A stretch of 64,000 nucleotides of DNA from Marinicellulosiphila megalodicopiae (GCF_045862395.1 NZ_AP023087.1:124001-188000), one strand, 5' to 3'; positions 26,009 through 35,234 are shown, counted from the first letter of the stretch. Notes: generated by a model from the sequence alone, not told the origin. Numbers and translations are program-made.

Positions 26009-28759
26009 ATGCAAGTTATCAAATCTTTATTTTTTCCGGCAATTATTGCCTCTTCATGCGTGTCATGCAGTGAGTCAACCTTACTTGCCCCTGAGGTAAC
26101 CGATACTAACACTACAGTTGCGACAAACACGGGTGAGAATATTGCTACCAATACTGAAAGCGGCAGTCAAACAGATTTTTCTACTGGTGCTGAAACAAAG
26201 ACAGTATTAGATTCAGCAACGCATAGTCATTTGGTAACAAACTTGGACTTAGAAATTAGCACAGTAACTAATTCTGCAACCGGCACGGAGTTAAGCTCTC
26301 AAATTCAAACCCAAACCCAAACCCAAACTCAAACCCAAACCCAAACCCAAACTCAAACCCAAACTATAGTCACAACCAACACCGATGTTACATTCGAAAT
26401 GCCTGAACTAATTGATCCAGATCCTACTCTTCTTTCATCATTAGACTTTTCAAAATTTATGACAGAATGCCTTGTAAGACACGAAGCGACCACTGTGGGT
26501 AGACTGACCAAATTGGATTGCAATGATTTAGTTCGGTCAGCAGATTATACTGGAATCGAACAGTTACATTATTTAACAGATTTAAATATAAATTATCCAA
26601 GCAATACTACAGATATATCTTTTCTTAAAGAATTGCCAAATTTAGAATATTTCGTTGGTTCATTTTCTAATATTACCGAAATTGATCTGTCTAATAATAC
26701 AAAATTAAAATATTTAGATTTACGTAAATCGTATAAATTACAATCTATTGATTTAAAAAATAATATAGATTTACAAGTGTTGAAAATATCAGGAACAGAT
26801 ATCCAGTTAAATGTGCTTAACCAATTAGAAGAGTTAGAATTAGTCAGTGGTGTCAGTAATCTTAATTTACTGCCGCTTGATTCATTAGAATCATTAACCC
26901 TAGTTTATGCTAGTGAAACTACTCTAAATTTGACAGCCTTATCAAAACTAAAAACACTTAGTATCGTAGATAATATTCAGTTACAAAATATTATTGTTTC
27001 TGAAAATAATGAAATTGATACCTTTGAATTATCAGGACGAACAAAATTGTCTGATGTTGATTTTTCGAACTTTAAAAAATTGAGAAGCCTGTCATTAGAA
27101 TACAGTAATGAACAAAATGTATTTGATGTATCCAATTTAACTGATCTGGTTTCAATTAAATATATAAGCGAGTTTTTTGACATTTATCAGCTAAGTAAAC
27201 TAACTAAATTAGAATCTATATCTGTTGGTAATATGCCGCTGAAAAATTATGATTTTAAAGTGTTTACGCAACTTAAAAAGTTGCAATTATATAACGTGAT
27301 TAGTGAAAGTATCGATTTGTCGGGCATAAATTCTCTGCAAGAATTCGAAATAAGATCAAATTCAAATAAAAGTATTAATTTAAACTATTTGCCAAACCTG
27401 ATTCGCTTAAAAACATCTACGCAAAGAGGAATAACTGCGAGTTTTATAGGTACCGAAAATTTAAAATATGTTGATTTTGGCAATTATCCTTTAATTAACT
27501 TTAACCATAATAATTTAGCAAAACTAGAGTATTTAGGTTTGAAGTTCACACAATTACAAACATTAGATTTATCGGGAAATAAAAATCTGAATGACTTGGT
27601 GATAGGTTATGCATTTGAACTACAAGAAATAAATTTTCCACTTGAAAATAATCTAAAGAACATTTATGTGGAGTATGCAAATTTAAACCACATAGATATA
27701 TCCCAATTAAACAAGTTAAAAAGTTTTGAAATAAAGATAAATCATCATGACGATAATGCAGAACTCAGCGGTGAATTAAAAACAATTTTTAAATTGCCTG
27801 CCAGTAATGACTTAACTATAGTCAGTATGCCAGATTTGAATGCATTGGATGTTGATATTTCTCCAGCTATAAATTTGCGAATATTAAATCTTGGCGGCAC
27901 CATCGAGCAGGATACAGTTGATTTAAGCCAAAACACTCAATTACGTGATGTAACGATATCTCTCAATATAAAAAATCTAGACATCGATCAGAATTTACAA
28001 CTTAAGTACCTAACAATTCGCTCATTGTCATTAAGCTGTGAGACTGTTGATTATTTAAATAACGCCCGATTTATTCACATCAATATTTCATTACCTAAAA
28101 ATAGAGATCTAAATTGTGGCGCCTATTTACTTGTAGAAGATGTTAAATTGGCCGATTGCATCGATGCACAATTTAAATATATAGAGAATGTTGCCAACTT
28201 GGATTGTAACCAACCAAATCAGCCAATATTTATTAAGTCATTGGCCGGGTTGGAGAATTTTCCTAATTTAACTTCTTTAGATATTAGCTGTCATAGTGAC
28301 GCAATAATTAACTTGAGCAAACTGCTTAAGCTTAAATCGCTTGGGATGTCATGTAAATATTTACAAGAATTAGATGTTAGTAAAAATACTGATTTAGAAG
28401 CTTTAGATTTAGAGCTTATGAGAGTTGGCCAAATTGATTTGAGTCACAATACAAAACTAAAAACGTTAGAGTTATACTCAGGAGCACTATCTGTATTAGA
28501 TTTAGAAAATAATAATTCCTTAGAAAAAATAAAGATTAATTATGGTAATAATGCACTCATCTCATTTTTCGCACCAAGAGCAGGTATTTTAAGTTCAATT
28601 TATATTTCAGCCTACAATTTGAAAGTTATAGATTTGAGTAATATTCATTCATTACAAGATTACAAATTAAAAATTAGTCCAGACTCAATAACTTACATTT
28701 CAAGACAAGCGAATATAATATCAGGCGAATCAACAGGTTCGATAGAGCTTAGAAATTGA
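26009..28759 (+). CDS. Leucine-rich-repeat lipoprotein with Gln-Thr stalk
   Basis: The start was placed at ATG 26009 because AAAGGG precedes it and MQVIKSLFFPAIIASSC is a lipoprotein signal; the open frame begins at 25970. The product has 916 residues. A Thr/Ser/Asn-rich stretch and a Gln-Thr run (about residues 100-119) form a likely flexible stalk. Two tandem leucine-rich-repeat blocks follow, each opened by a Cys-containing cap (CLVRHEATTVGRLTKLDC and CIDAQFKYIENVANLDC). Their units read L--LDLS-N--L--L, as in LRR proteins of marine bacteria. A surface binding role is inferred. It is the third repeat-built lipoprotein in a row, but is on the opposite strand from the BspA pair. No paired terminator was seen. 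Confidence 0.88.
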   Translation: MQVIKSLFFPAIIASSCVSCSESTLLAPEVTDTNTTVATNTGENIATNTESGSQTDFSTGAETKTVLDSATHSHLVTNLDLEISTVTNSATGTELSSQIQTQTQTQTQTQTQTQTQTQTIVTTNTDVTFEMPELIDPDPTLLSSLDFSKFMTECLVRHEATTVGRLTKLDCNDLVRSADYTGIEQLHYLTDLNINYPSNTTDISFLKELPNLEYFVGSFSNITEIDLSNNTKLKYLDLRKSYKLQSIDLKNNIDLQVLKISGTDIQLNVLNQLEELELVSGVSNLNLLPLDSLESLTLVYASETTLNLTALSKLKTLSIVDNIQLQNIIVSENNEIDTFELSGRTKLSDVDFSNFKKLRSLSLEYSNEQNVFDVSNLTDLVSIKYISEFFDIYQLSKLTKLESISVGNMPLKNYDFKVFTQLKKLQLYNVISESIDLSGINSLQEFEIRSNSNKSINLNYLPNLIRLKTSTQRGITASFIGTENLKYVDFGNYPLINFNHNNLAKLEYLGLKFTQLQTLDLSGNKNLNDLVIGYAFELQEINFPLENNLKNIYVEYANLNHIDISQLNKLKSFEIKINHHDDNAELSGELKTIFKLPASNDLTIVSMPDLNALDVDISPAINLRILNLGGTIEQDTVDLSQNTQLRDVTISLNIKNLDIDQNLQLKYLTIRSLSLSCETVDYLNNARFIHINISLPKNRDLNCGAYLLVEDVKLADCIDAQFKYIENVANLDCNQPNQPIFIKSLAGLENFPNLTSLDISCHSDAIINLSKLLKLKSLGMSCKYLQELDVSKNTDLEALDLELMRVGQIDLSHNTKLKTLELYSGALSVLDLENNNSLEKIKINYGNNALISFFAPRAGILSSIYISAYNLKVIDLSNIHSLQDYKLKISPDSITYISRQANIISGESTGSIELRN
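26306..26365 (+). repeat. In-frame CAAACY hexanucleotide run
   Basis: Ten units of CAAACC or CAAACT encode alternating Gln and Thr. The six-base unit keeps the frame, so copy-number change would alter stalk length and not switch the gene off. Confidence 0.9.
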
Positions 28760-28850
28760 CGTTTCGAAATACGAGCCGTCGGGTAGAATCCTGTTGACTT
28801 AAAGTGACACCTAACAAAAAAAGAAAAACAAGAAAAACAAGGACAGGAAG

Positions 28851-28950
28851 AAAACAAGGAAAAACAAGGAAAAACAAGGAAAAACAAGGAAAAACAAGGA
28901 AAAACAAGGAAAAACAAGGAAAAACAAGGAAAAACAAGGAAAAACAAGGA
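28851..28950. repeat. 10-bp minisatellite, ten perfect copies
   Basis: AAAACAAGGA is repeated exactly ten times, with degraded units on the left (28811-28850) and GGACAGG on both sides. The minus-strand frames across it (Pro-Cys-Phe-Ser-Leu repeats) are artefacts. It lies between the LRR lipoprotein and the transposase. Confidence 0.95.
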
Positions 28951-28990
28951 CAGGCAACTAAATAAAAATCAATGACATCTAAAAATAAAT

Positions 28991-29039
28991 AAGGCACATA
29001 TTTTAGAAAATATGATGCCTTAACAAATTAATTTGTTAA
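28991..29039. repeat. Two adjoining palindromes left of the transposase
   Basis: AAGGCACATATTTT pairs with AAAATATGATGCCTT (28991-29021) with one bulged base. It is followed by a perfect 20-bp palindrome with half-site TTAACAAATT (29020-29039). They lie 132 bases beyond the transposase stop. Confidence 0.8.
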
Positions 29040-29170
29040 AAAAGAGATCACACAGAGGGAGTTGCTACAATTATCGAGCATTGCTCAAATCGAAGGCGCA
29101 GAGAATTCAATCAAAATTTATTGATTCGAATAAAAGCTAATAAAATATGTATGAATAATAAAAAAGGAAG

Positions 29171-30157
29171 CTAAAGCCCAAGAACACTTAATGATTTCAC
29201 CCAGCCACAAGCTCGCTTGAGTCCAAATTTAGAAAAATGCTGATCGATACTGGATGCTTTGCCAATTAAGTTAGCAAAGCTATTGTTGATATTCAGTGAC
29301 GCATTTAAAAACAACGTTTCGGACAAATCGAGTCGAGTTAATATGTCGGGTAATTCACTATCGATTTTTCCTTTTTTACTTTCTGCACTTTGTTTTCCTG
29401 TCCAGTCTACTAATTCTAAATACGCCTTAGTTGAAATTTGAATGTGGGTTTTACAGTGTTTTGAAAGAGGTAATAAATCATTCGGTTGATCTTTTACTAG
29501 ATTAGAATGGTTTGATTTTTTAAAGCACTCACTTCTTTTTTTGATTGATGTATATTCAGATTCTTCAGGTGTTTTAGTCATTTGAGCGCGCACAGGGTTT
29601 AAATCTACATAAACCATGGCGGCTAATAATCCTTCATCGTCTAAAATCGCTTTTGATTTATATCGACCCTCCCAAAATTTGCCTGTGCAGTTATCTTCAA
29701 TATTTGAGAGTCTAGAAATCGGCTCATTAATATTTTTCATAAACCAACCAATATTAATCAATCGATTACGCCAAATTTCAACGGTTTCGGCTAGCAAAAT
29801 ACGTTCTTGTGGGTTGAGTTTTGAGCCATCTAAAAACGCTCTAGAGATCATCGTACCCGTATACAATTGATGCCAGCGCTTGATTACCTCGGCAGCAGAC
29901 CAAGACTCAGCCTGCTTAACGTTCACGCTAATCACCAAATGATAATGGTTATTCATGATTGCATATGAGGCGATATCAATTGCAAATATGCTGGGCAGTT
30001 TTAATAAAATATCTTCAACCCATGCACGGCGATGCTCAAAATCTTGGTTGGTATACTCATCTTTACCGCACAGAAATGCGCGACGCACGCAACGGCAGGT
30101 AATTAAGTATTTTGTAGTAGCAGTATAATTTACTAGGCGTTTTCTCGCTTTTGTCAT
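29171..30157 (-). CDS. REP-associated tyrosine transposase (RAYT-like, Y1/HUH family)
   Basis: The start at ATG 30157 has AGGAA upstream; the frame runs on to 30181. The protein has 328 residues. The N-terminal domain belongs to the IS200/Y1 transposase group (COG1943): MNNHYHLVI carries the HUH metal site (H71, H73), and YVDLNPVRA carries the candidate nucleophile Y183. CTGKFWEGRYKSKAIL is also typical of the group. These enzymes nick single-stranded DNA at hairpins and, as RAYTs, are thought to spread short palindromic repeats. It is longer than most, with a C-terminal extension of about 130 residues of unknown role. Palindromes lie on both sides (28991-29039 and 30184-30217). It reads as intact. 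Confidence 0.85.
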   Translation of the reverse strand: MTKARKRLVNYTATTKYLITCRCVRRAFLCGKDEYTNQDFEHRRAWVEDILLKLPSIFAIDIASYAIMNNHYHLVISVNVKQAESWSAAEVIKRWHQLYTGTMISRAFLDGSKLNPQERILLAETVEIWRNRLINIGWFMKNINEPISRLSNIEDNCTGKFWEGRYKSKAILDDEGLLAAMVYVDLNPVRAQMTKTPEESEYTSIKKRSECFKKSNHSNLVKDQPNDLLPLSKHCKTHIQISTKAYLELVDWTGKQSAESKKGKIDSELPDILTRLDLSETLFLNASLNINNSFANLIGKASSIDQHFSKFGLKRACGWVKSLSVLGL

Positions 30158-30183
30158 GTTGATTCCTAATTGATTAATCAAAT

Positions 30184-30217
30184 GACAACAAATTCAATCC
30201 ATTTGAATTATGTTGTC
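30184..30217. repeat. Hairpin just upstream of the transposase
   Basis: GACAACAAATTCAA pairs with TTGAATTATGTTGTC, leaving one bulged base and a 5-base loop. It begins 27 bases upstream of the transposase start and may be a recognition hairpin or a control element. Confidence 0.7.
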
Positions 30218-30271
30218 TTTATATTTATAAAATGATAGATCGATTGTGAGGGTTGTCAAATTATTTTAATT

Positions 30272-30337
30272 AGCCTGTCCTTTTAAAACTCTTTCTTTTA
30301 AAACTCCTTTTACTTTAAACTCCTTTTAAAACTCTTT
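30272..30337. repeat. Degenerate TTTTAAAACTC tandem repeat
   Basis: About four units of TTTTAAAACTC/TTTAAACTC follow the sequence GCCTGTCC. The remaining gap to 30700 is AT-rich and shows no gene; it should hold the promoter of the ATPase gene. Confidence 0.6.
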
Positions 30338-30700
30338 AGACTCATTTCATGCTGGACAAGGCTTCACATTGACTAGTGAAAAAGAGGGTGTTACTTTAGG
30401 TTATTTGACCTCTATTTTTATATCAAATCGAAAATTTGGCTTAAATATGAGAGTGATTTTTTATGTAGGTTTACTTTTAAAGGAACATACTAAAGTTGTT
30501 TTGTTAACGTAAACGACAATCCATAATTATTTGTAAATTTACTTTTTCAAAGTTGGTGTCTTTTTTAGTTCTAATAGTTTAAATATTTCGAAAATGAAAG
30601 AATTACTGGCTGTGAAAATTGATATTTATAGCTTTCTAAATATTATATTTAGACTTCAATTTATAATAACTTACAATGTTAATAGTTACTAGGTATCCCT

Positions 30701-32662
30701 ATGTCATTCAGCTTAAAAATTATAAATAATTACAAATCAATTAGTGCTATAAATAGCCCTGAATTACCTGACTTCACAATTTTAACTGGAAAAAATGGGC
30801 AAGGTAAAACTCATGTACTGGAAGGAATTAATAATAAAATAAAAACAAGCGATGATGATGGATTTGAAAACAGTGAAGTGCGATATTACTCATTTCTTGA
30901 TTTACGACCTCCTACTGATAAAGCTTTTGATTTCCATGCTTATATGGGAAGGTTAATAAAAACTTTTCAACGACTTAAACAGTTAAAAAAACAAGCGCTA
31001 GATAAGTGCCGATCGAGAGATATTAATCATTACAATATTCCTATTAAGCATTTTGAATCATTTTCAGAGTTCTGTAAAATAAATAGTGAGGACTTAGAAA
31101 AATGCCTACCAGTTCATATTACTCTTAATATCGCATTGGAAAAAATACAAATATTAAAAGCAAGTATTGAAAAATCAGTAACTTTAAAGCTAATGCAATT
31201 AGAAGGAAATCATAATTCCTTAGAAAACATTCAGCCATTGCTTGAATGTTATCCACAATTATTACTTATTGAAAATGAGAGAGACTTCTTAATCAATCCT
31301 ATAATTTTATTTGGAGAAGTGGATTTATTTAATTTGAATTTATCTAAAATTTTTGGAACTTATAGGTATATTATAAAAGGTAATTCAAATTATGAAATGG
31401 GTAGTGAAATTTCACCTCCCCCATGGGATTCAATTAATAAACTATTACTTGATTGCAATTTAGACTTTAAATTTAATCCACCCAACTTGGAAGAAATATC
31501 CGAAATCGATATAAGCCTTAAGCACAAAAATGGTAGTTTAATTAAATTCTCAGATCTCTCATCTGGAGAAAAAATCCTAATTTCTTTTGCTATTTTGACT
31601 TATAATATTTTAGAAAAAAATTTAGCTCCTGTAATACCAAATATTATTTTATTTGATGAGATAGATGCAACTCTCCATCCATCGATGATTAACAAATTAA
31701 TTACATTAATTGAGGGTTATATTGTAAAAAATGGAGTTCGAGTTATCATGACCACACACAACCCTACTACAGTTGCACTTTCACCTGAATCAAGTATTCA
31801 CATATTAGAAGCTACAGAAATCAATGAAAGTGGTTATTCTCATTTAATTGAACAAGTGTCAAAAGATAAGGCAATTTCATTATTAACGGCTGGAATACCG
31901 ACACTGGCCATAAACACAAACCAACGATGCAATGTATTCGTAGAAAGCATATTTGACTCACAATTATATAACAAACTTTTTAATATATACAAAAATGAAT
32001 TAGATCATCCTGGTTCACTTAATTTTATAAGTGTTGGATTTAAACATAGTGAAAAAGCTACAATTCAAAATGGAGGATGCAATCAAGTTAGAAAAATAGT
32101 TAGTGACTTTTATGAGAATGATAACTACCAAATTAAAGGATTAATTGATGGTGATAACGGCGATAACAAATCAGTTAATAATATATTTATATTATCTGAA
32201 AAAAGAAAGGCATTAGAATCTTTAATTTTAGATCCTCTCTTACTAGCTTTGGGGATTATAAAAAAAGGTAGCGATCACCACTTTGGAATACTAGGTTTAA
32301 GTGATTATACTTTTACAAAAATCACATTAGAACAAGATAACACATTCTGGATAGAGCCTATCAAAAAGCTGCAATACCACTTGTTGGGGAAAGGAATTGA
32401 TAAAAACGGATCGACAACAATAGAATATTTAAACGGCTATAAATTAGAGGTTTTCAATGATTTTCTGTCACATAACGAACATGATCTGGTTAAAAAAATA
32501 AACGAAAAATTTGGATTCTTAAAATTTTGTGATAAAGATTTAAAAAATAAAAAACAAAATGATACAGAGATTATGGATTACATTGAAAGCATTTTAAAAG
32601 AACAGTATGGTTTTATCCCTTTAGAGTTGATAGAAACATTTAATAAAATACTTGAGAATTAA
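30701..32662 (+). CDS. AAA/OLD-type ATPase with TOPRIM-like C-terminus, defence candidate
   Basis: The 653-residue protein has an ABC/SMC-like ATPase half: Walker A GKNGQGKT (30-37), signature LSSGEK, Walker B IILFDEID (D319, E320) and the following TLHPSM. This order marks AAA_15/AAA_21 proteins. The C-terminal half has VFVE (E415) and GLIDGDNGD (D483, D485), which fits the Glu and DxD of a TOPRIM nuclease fold. ERKALESLILDP-like sequence (EKRKALESLILDPLLLALG) follows, as in DUF4435-type partners. OLD nucleases and PARIS (AriA/AriB) anti-phage systems have these parts, in one or two proteins. Here they are in one chain. It is a single gene next to a transposase. The defence role is inferred. 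Confidence 0.75.
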   Translation: MSFSLKIINNYKSISAINSPELPDFTILTGKNGQGKTHVLEGINNKIKTSDDDGFENSEVRYYSFLDLRPPTDKAFDFHAYMGRLIKTFQRLKQLKKQALDKCRSRDINHYNIPIKHFESFSEFCKINSEDLEKCLPVHITLNIALEKIQILKASIEKSVTLKLMQLEGNHNSLENIQPLLECYPQLLLIENERDFLINPIILFGEVDLFNLNLSKIFGTYRYIIKGNSNYEMGSEISPPPWDSINKLLLDCNLDFKFNPPNLEEISEIDISLKHKNGSLIKFSDLSSGEKILISFAILTYNILEKNLAPVIPNIILFDEIDATLHPSMINKLITLIEGYIVKNGVRVIMTTHNPTTVALSPESSIHILEATEINESGYSHLIEQVSKDKAISLLTAGIPTLAINTNQRCNVFVESIFDSQLYNKLFNIYKNELDHPGSLNFISVGFKHSEKATIQNGGCNQVRKIVSDFYENDNYQIKGLIDGDNGDNKSVNNIFILSEKRKALESLILDPLLLALGIIKKGSDHHFGILGLSDYTFTKITLEQDNTFWIEPIKKLQYHLLGKGIDKNGSTTIEYLNGYKLEVFNDFLSHNEHDLVKKINEKFGFLKFCDKDLKNKKQNDTEIMDYIESILKEQYGFIPLELIETFNKILEN

Positions 32663-32777
32663 CAATAATATTTAAAGAAAACGATCAGAGACAAATATTG
32701 ACTTCATACCGCATAACTAATCATGGTATCTGAAATCAAGATTTGACTCATTTTTCTCAATAATGATAAATTAAAGT

Positions 32778-32790
32778 GACACTCACTTTT
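32778..32790. repeat. GACACTCACTTTT motif
   Basis: AAAGTGACACTCACTTTT is a further copy of the motif at 25660, followed in both places by AAA(C/T)TTTG. It lies just left of the duplicated CBS gene tail. Confidence 0.65.
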
Positions 32791-32805
32791 AAATTTTGTC
32801 CAATC

Positions 32806-32884
32806 AAAAAAAATGCGATGTCTATATAGGTCATCGCTTTTTGATTTAATACTGTGCATCTAAATAACGAATCAAATCCTTCAT
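32806..32884 (-). pseudogene. Duplicated 3' end and terminator of the CBS gene
   Basis: On the minus strand this reads MKDLIRYLDAQY and a TAA stop, then a GCGATG/CATCGC stem-loop with a T-run. It matches the last 13 codons and the terminator of the CBS gene at 35304, apart from a deletion of about 30 bases between stop and stem. It is the second duplicated gene tail in this window. Confidence 0.88.
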
Positions 32885-32904
32885 GTTTACTAATACTTAG
32901 TGCG

Positions 32905-32916
32905 AAAGTGGGTGTC
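32905..32916 (-). repeat. Inverted GACACCCACTTT motif
   Basis: AAAGTGGGTGTC on the plus strand is the reverse complement of the motif in the 18449 and 25293 repeats. With 32778-32790 it brackets the duplicated CBS tail. Confidence 0.6.
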
Positions 32917-32965
32917 TAGTTAATATTTTTAGTTAGTAGTTTTATTGAGTGATCTCATTGATCGT

Positions 32966-34069
32966 CTAATGCTTATCAAGCCTGCCACTTATCTTTGCTA
33001 AAAAATACGTAACAGCCAAGTTGGCAATCATTAAACCAAACATTATATTTGCGAGTGGGACTTCCCAAAGCGTAAACCAATGCAGGGTTTTAAACATTCC
33101 AGATATGATTAAGCCAAAAACAAAAACTATGAGTACTAAAATAAACCAAGTAGTGTTCATGCCTGACTTGTGATGATTGTTTTGTGGCACCGGGATATGA
33201 ATAGGCACTGAGTTTTGATAGCCCTTAAGTTCTGCGGCGCGAACTTTTGCATCAAAAGCCTTCCACTTTTCTTGAGCGGCCTTGCTCATATCTAAACGTG
33301 AGGCGTCCAGCTGGCTGAGCTTTGTTTCAGCAATTGGGTGCAAAGGTTCTAGCTTTATACTTGTTTTAATCTTTTGGCAAAACTTGTCGAAAAGAGTTTG
33401 AAATTCAGCATACTCTCTTACATTCATATGGTAGAGGCGTAATTTTAAGTAGTGAGCATCACCCAGCGGATAAAGAAGTACTTGAGCTATTTTATCGTCA
33501 GCGTTGTATTCGTCGTAACACTGCCAGGTGTTTCCATTCACGGTTTCTGTGCGCCACTGAATAGCCGAGAAATGAACTTCATCGCAACCGTCATCGAATA
33601 TGTCATCATCAACGTTTTCGTAATCATCGGCATTTTCTTTTCGTAATAATTGCTCTAGAAGCAGCTCAGCGTTTTGCAAATTATTGGGATCTAACAAACT
33701 TTTTTGATTTGCGTTTCGCACCACCCAAGTATCGGCGAAGAAACTTTCTTTAATGCCTTCTAACTCTGGGTACCAAGTATTGATAAAGCGGCGACGAAAG
33801 CAGAGTAAATTTCCGGTGTCCCCATCAATTTTTTTGAGCTCATCAATACGGTTTTTATCATCAATATCAAACAGATCGACGCTATCTTTTTGAGCAATAT
33901 CGAAAAAGCCATCATAAAATTCAAAGGACTCGCGACCGGGCTCCGAGAACTGTGTGTCGACAAATTTGTGGCCTTCGGTTTCTAAAGTGGGGTAATTCAA
34001 TGTCAGTTTGCTGCCCCAAATAGTCCAAGTGCGTTGCGCCCAATTTTTTAAAAATTCATGATTTTCCAT
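32966..34069 (-). CDS. Unrecognised protein with two C-terminal membrane helices
   Basis: The 367-residue product matches no family I know. Residues 1-280 look globular and cytoplasmic, with an acidic stretch near 150 (ENADDYENVDDDIFDD). Two membrane helices follow at about 308-330 and 338-360, close to the C-terminus. Its ATG overlaps the stop of the upstream gene by one base (TGATG), so translation is coupled and the two proteins very probably act together at the inner membrane. Confidence 0.7.
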   Translation of the reverse strand: MENHEFLKNWAQRTWTIWGSKLTLNYPTLETEGHKFVDTQFSEPGRESFEFYDGFFDIAQKDSVDLFDIDDKNRIDELKKIDGDTGNLLCFRRRFINTWYPELEGIKESFFADTWVVRNANQKSLLDPNNLQNAELLLEQLLRKENADDYENVDDDIFDDGCDEVHFSAIQWRTETVNGNTWQCYDEYNADDKIAQVLLYPLGDAHYLKLRLYHMNVREYAEFQTLFDKFCQKIKTSIKLEPLHPIAETKLSQLDASRLDMSKAAQEKWKAFDAKVRAAELKGYQNSVPIHIPVPQNNHHKSGMNTTWFILVLIVFVFGLIISGMFKTLHWFTLWEVPLANIMFGLMIANLAVTYFLAKISGRLDKH

Positions 34070-34878
34070 CAGCCAACCCTCTTATCAGAAAACTCATACG
34101 CTTGGTGTTGTTCATTCATGGCGATTCTTTCCTTATCGGTATAGGGGCCGTATTGAATGCTCGGATCACCGCCACCGATATAATCGTAATGGGGGCTTTT
34201 TGGGATGTCTTCGCCTAACGCTGACGCGCGCAATTTAAGCGCGACTTGGTAATCAGTGCTGATCGGATCAATTTGGTTAAACAGCTCTTGGACTTGATCC
34301 GTCCAGCCATTGCCAAAGCGTTCATTGTAAAAATCATAACCCGGCTTGGTTTTAAAGTAATAAGTGTGCGTAATATAAGATTCTGCAATACCGCAATAAA
34401 TAAGAAATGTTTGGAAGGCGGCATACAATGCCAGCAATATTGTGACGCTCCAAAGGTAGGTTGGCGAGTAGTCATTTTGAAGTAACCAAAATGAGATTAG
34501 GAAACTCAAAATGAAGGTCAATCGTGTGCTGGCTAAAACCAGATCATCTTTATCGCGGCTAATAGTCGTCGCGATAGAGGTTTGCTTGTTGAAGTATTCG
34601 CCACTGGGCTTTACAAAAGTGCTCAAGATTCTACCTAGTGCGAAATACAAAAATAGAAACGCGATCAACAATCCTAGAGCAAGTATTCCAAAAAAGTGAG
34701 CAAGATCAATCAGCCAAATGGGTGTGCCTGAATCGGACTCTTTTATATAGGGTATAAACACTTCGCTGATGTTATTTACCCATTCAGACACCCCTAAGCC
34801 GAACCAAAACAAGACTGAGGCAATGGAAATGGTGATGCAAATGTAGAAAGCGAAATTGACGATTGGATTACGTTGCAT
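34069..34878 (-). CDS. Unrecognised four-helix membrane protein, coupled to the downstream gene
   Basis: The 269-residue product has membrane segments at about 8-28, 55-82, 115-135 and 142-165, then a soluble tail of about 100 residues. The tail ends GGGDPSIQYGPYTDKERIAMNEQHQAY in outline. No family was recognised. It is the first gene of a two-gene operon. The stop shares a base with the start of the 34069-32966 gene. An inner-membrane complex of the two is a reasonable inference. Confidence 0.7.
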   Translation of the reverse strand: MQRNPIVNFAFYICITISIASVLFWFGLGVSEWVNNISEVFIPYIKESDSGTPIWLIDLAHFFGILALGLLIAFLFLYFALGRILSTFVKPSGEYFNKQTSIATTISRDKDDLVLASTRLTFILSFLISFWLLQNDYSPTYLWSVTILLALYAAFQTFLIYCGIAESYITHTYYFKTKPGYDFYNERFGNGWTDQVQELFNQIDPISTDYQVALKLRASALGEDIPKSPHYDYIGGGDPSIQYGPYTDKERIAMNEQHQAYEFSDKRVG

Positions 34879-35234
34879 GGTAAGTGTCCACTAAATAGTT
34901 ATTAAGATTGAGTACCTTCAAGGCTTCTTGAAAAGAAAGGGATATTGGAGGTATGGTTTAATTTTTACTTTGAGCCGACAGCGGATCATGCGAATGTTGG
35001 CGCCTCAGTATTTTCTAAAATTACAGCATCTGAAGCCGGCTGAAACGAATGAATATAGGAACCGCAAAAAGACTCATTCCCTTACTACTTAAGTATCTTA
35101 CCCGAAATGACCAGACTCGGTCACCAACTAATCTCAATCAATTTGCACAAGAATAATCAAACTGAGCAATCAAGCTGAGCAATCAAATTGATCACTGGAC
35201 TCAGTAAAATAGCCGCAAATAATCGAGTCAACGC
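34879..35234. other. Intergenic stretch without a convincing gene
   Basis: One frame of about 43 codons between stops (ending near 35042, with the string SVFSKITASEAG) may be the tail of a lost gene, but it has no start and was not recognised. The rest shows nothing. Confidence 0.4.

Noticed and set aside
28851..28950. Possible CRISPR array
   Set aside because: The 10-bp units are contiguous with no spacers, and no cas gene is present.
28693..28997. Two minus-strand frames with Pro-Cys-Phe-Ser-Leu repeats
   Set aside because: They are the 10-bp minisatellite in translation and overlap the end of the LRR gene.
28811..32700. A larger integrated element or prophage around the transposase and ATPase
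   Set aside because: No integrase, attachment-site repeat, tRNA or phage structural gene was found, so only single genes are claimed.
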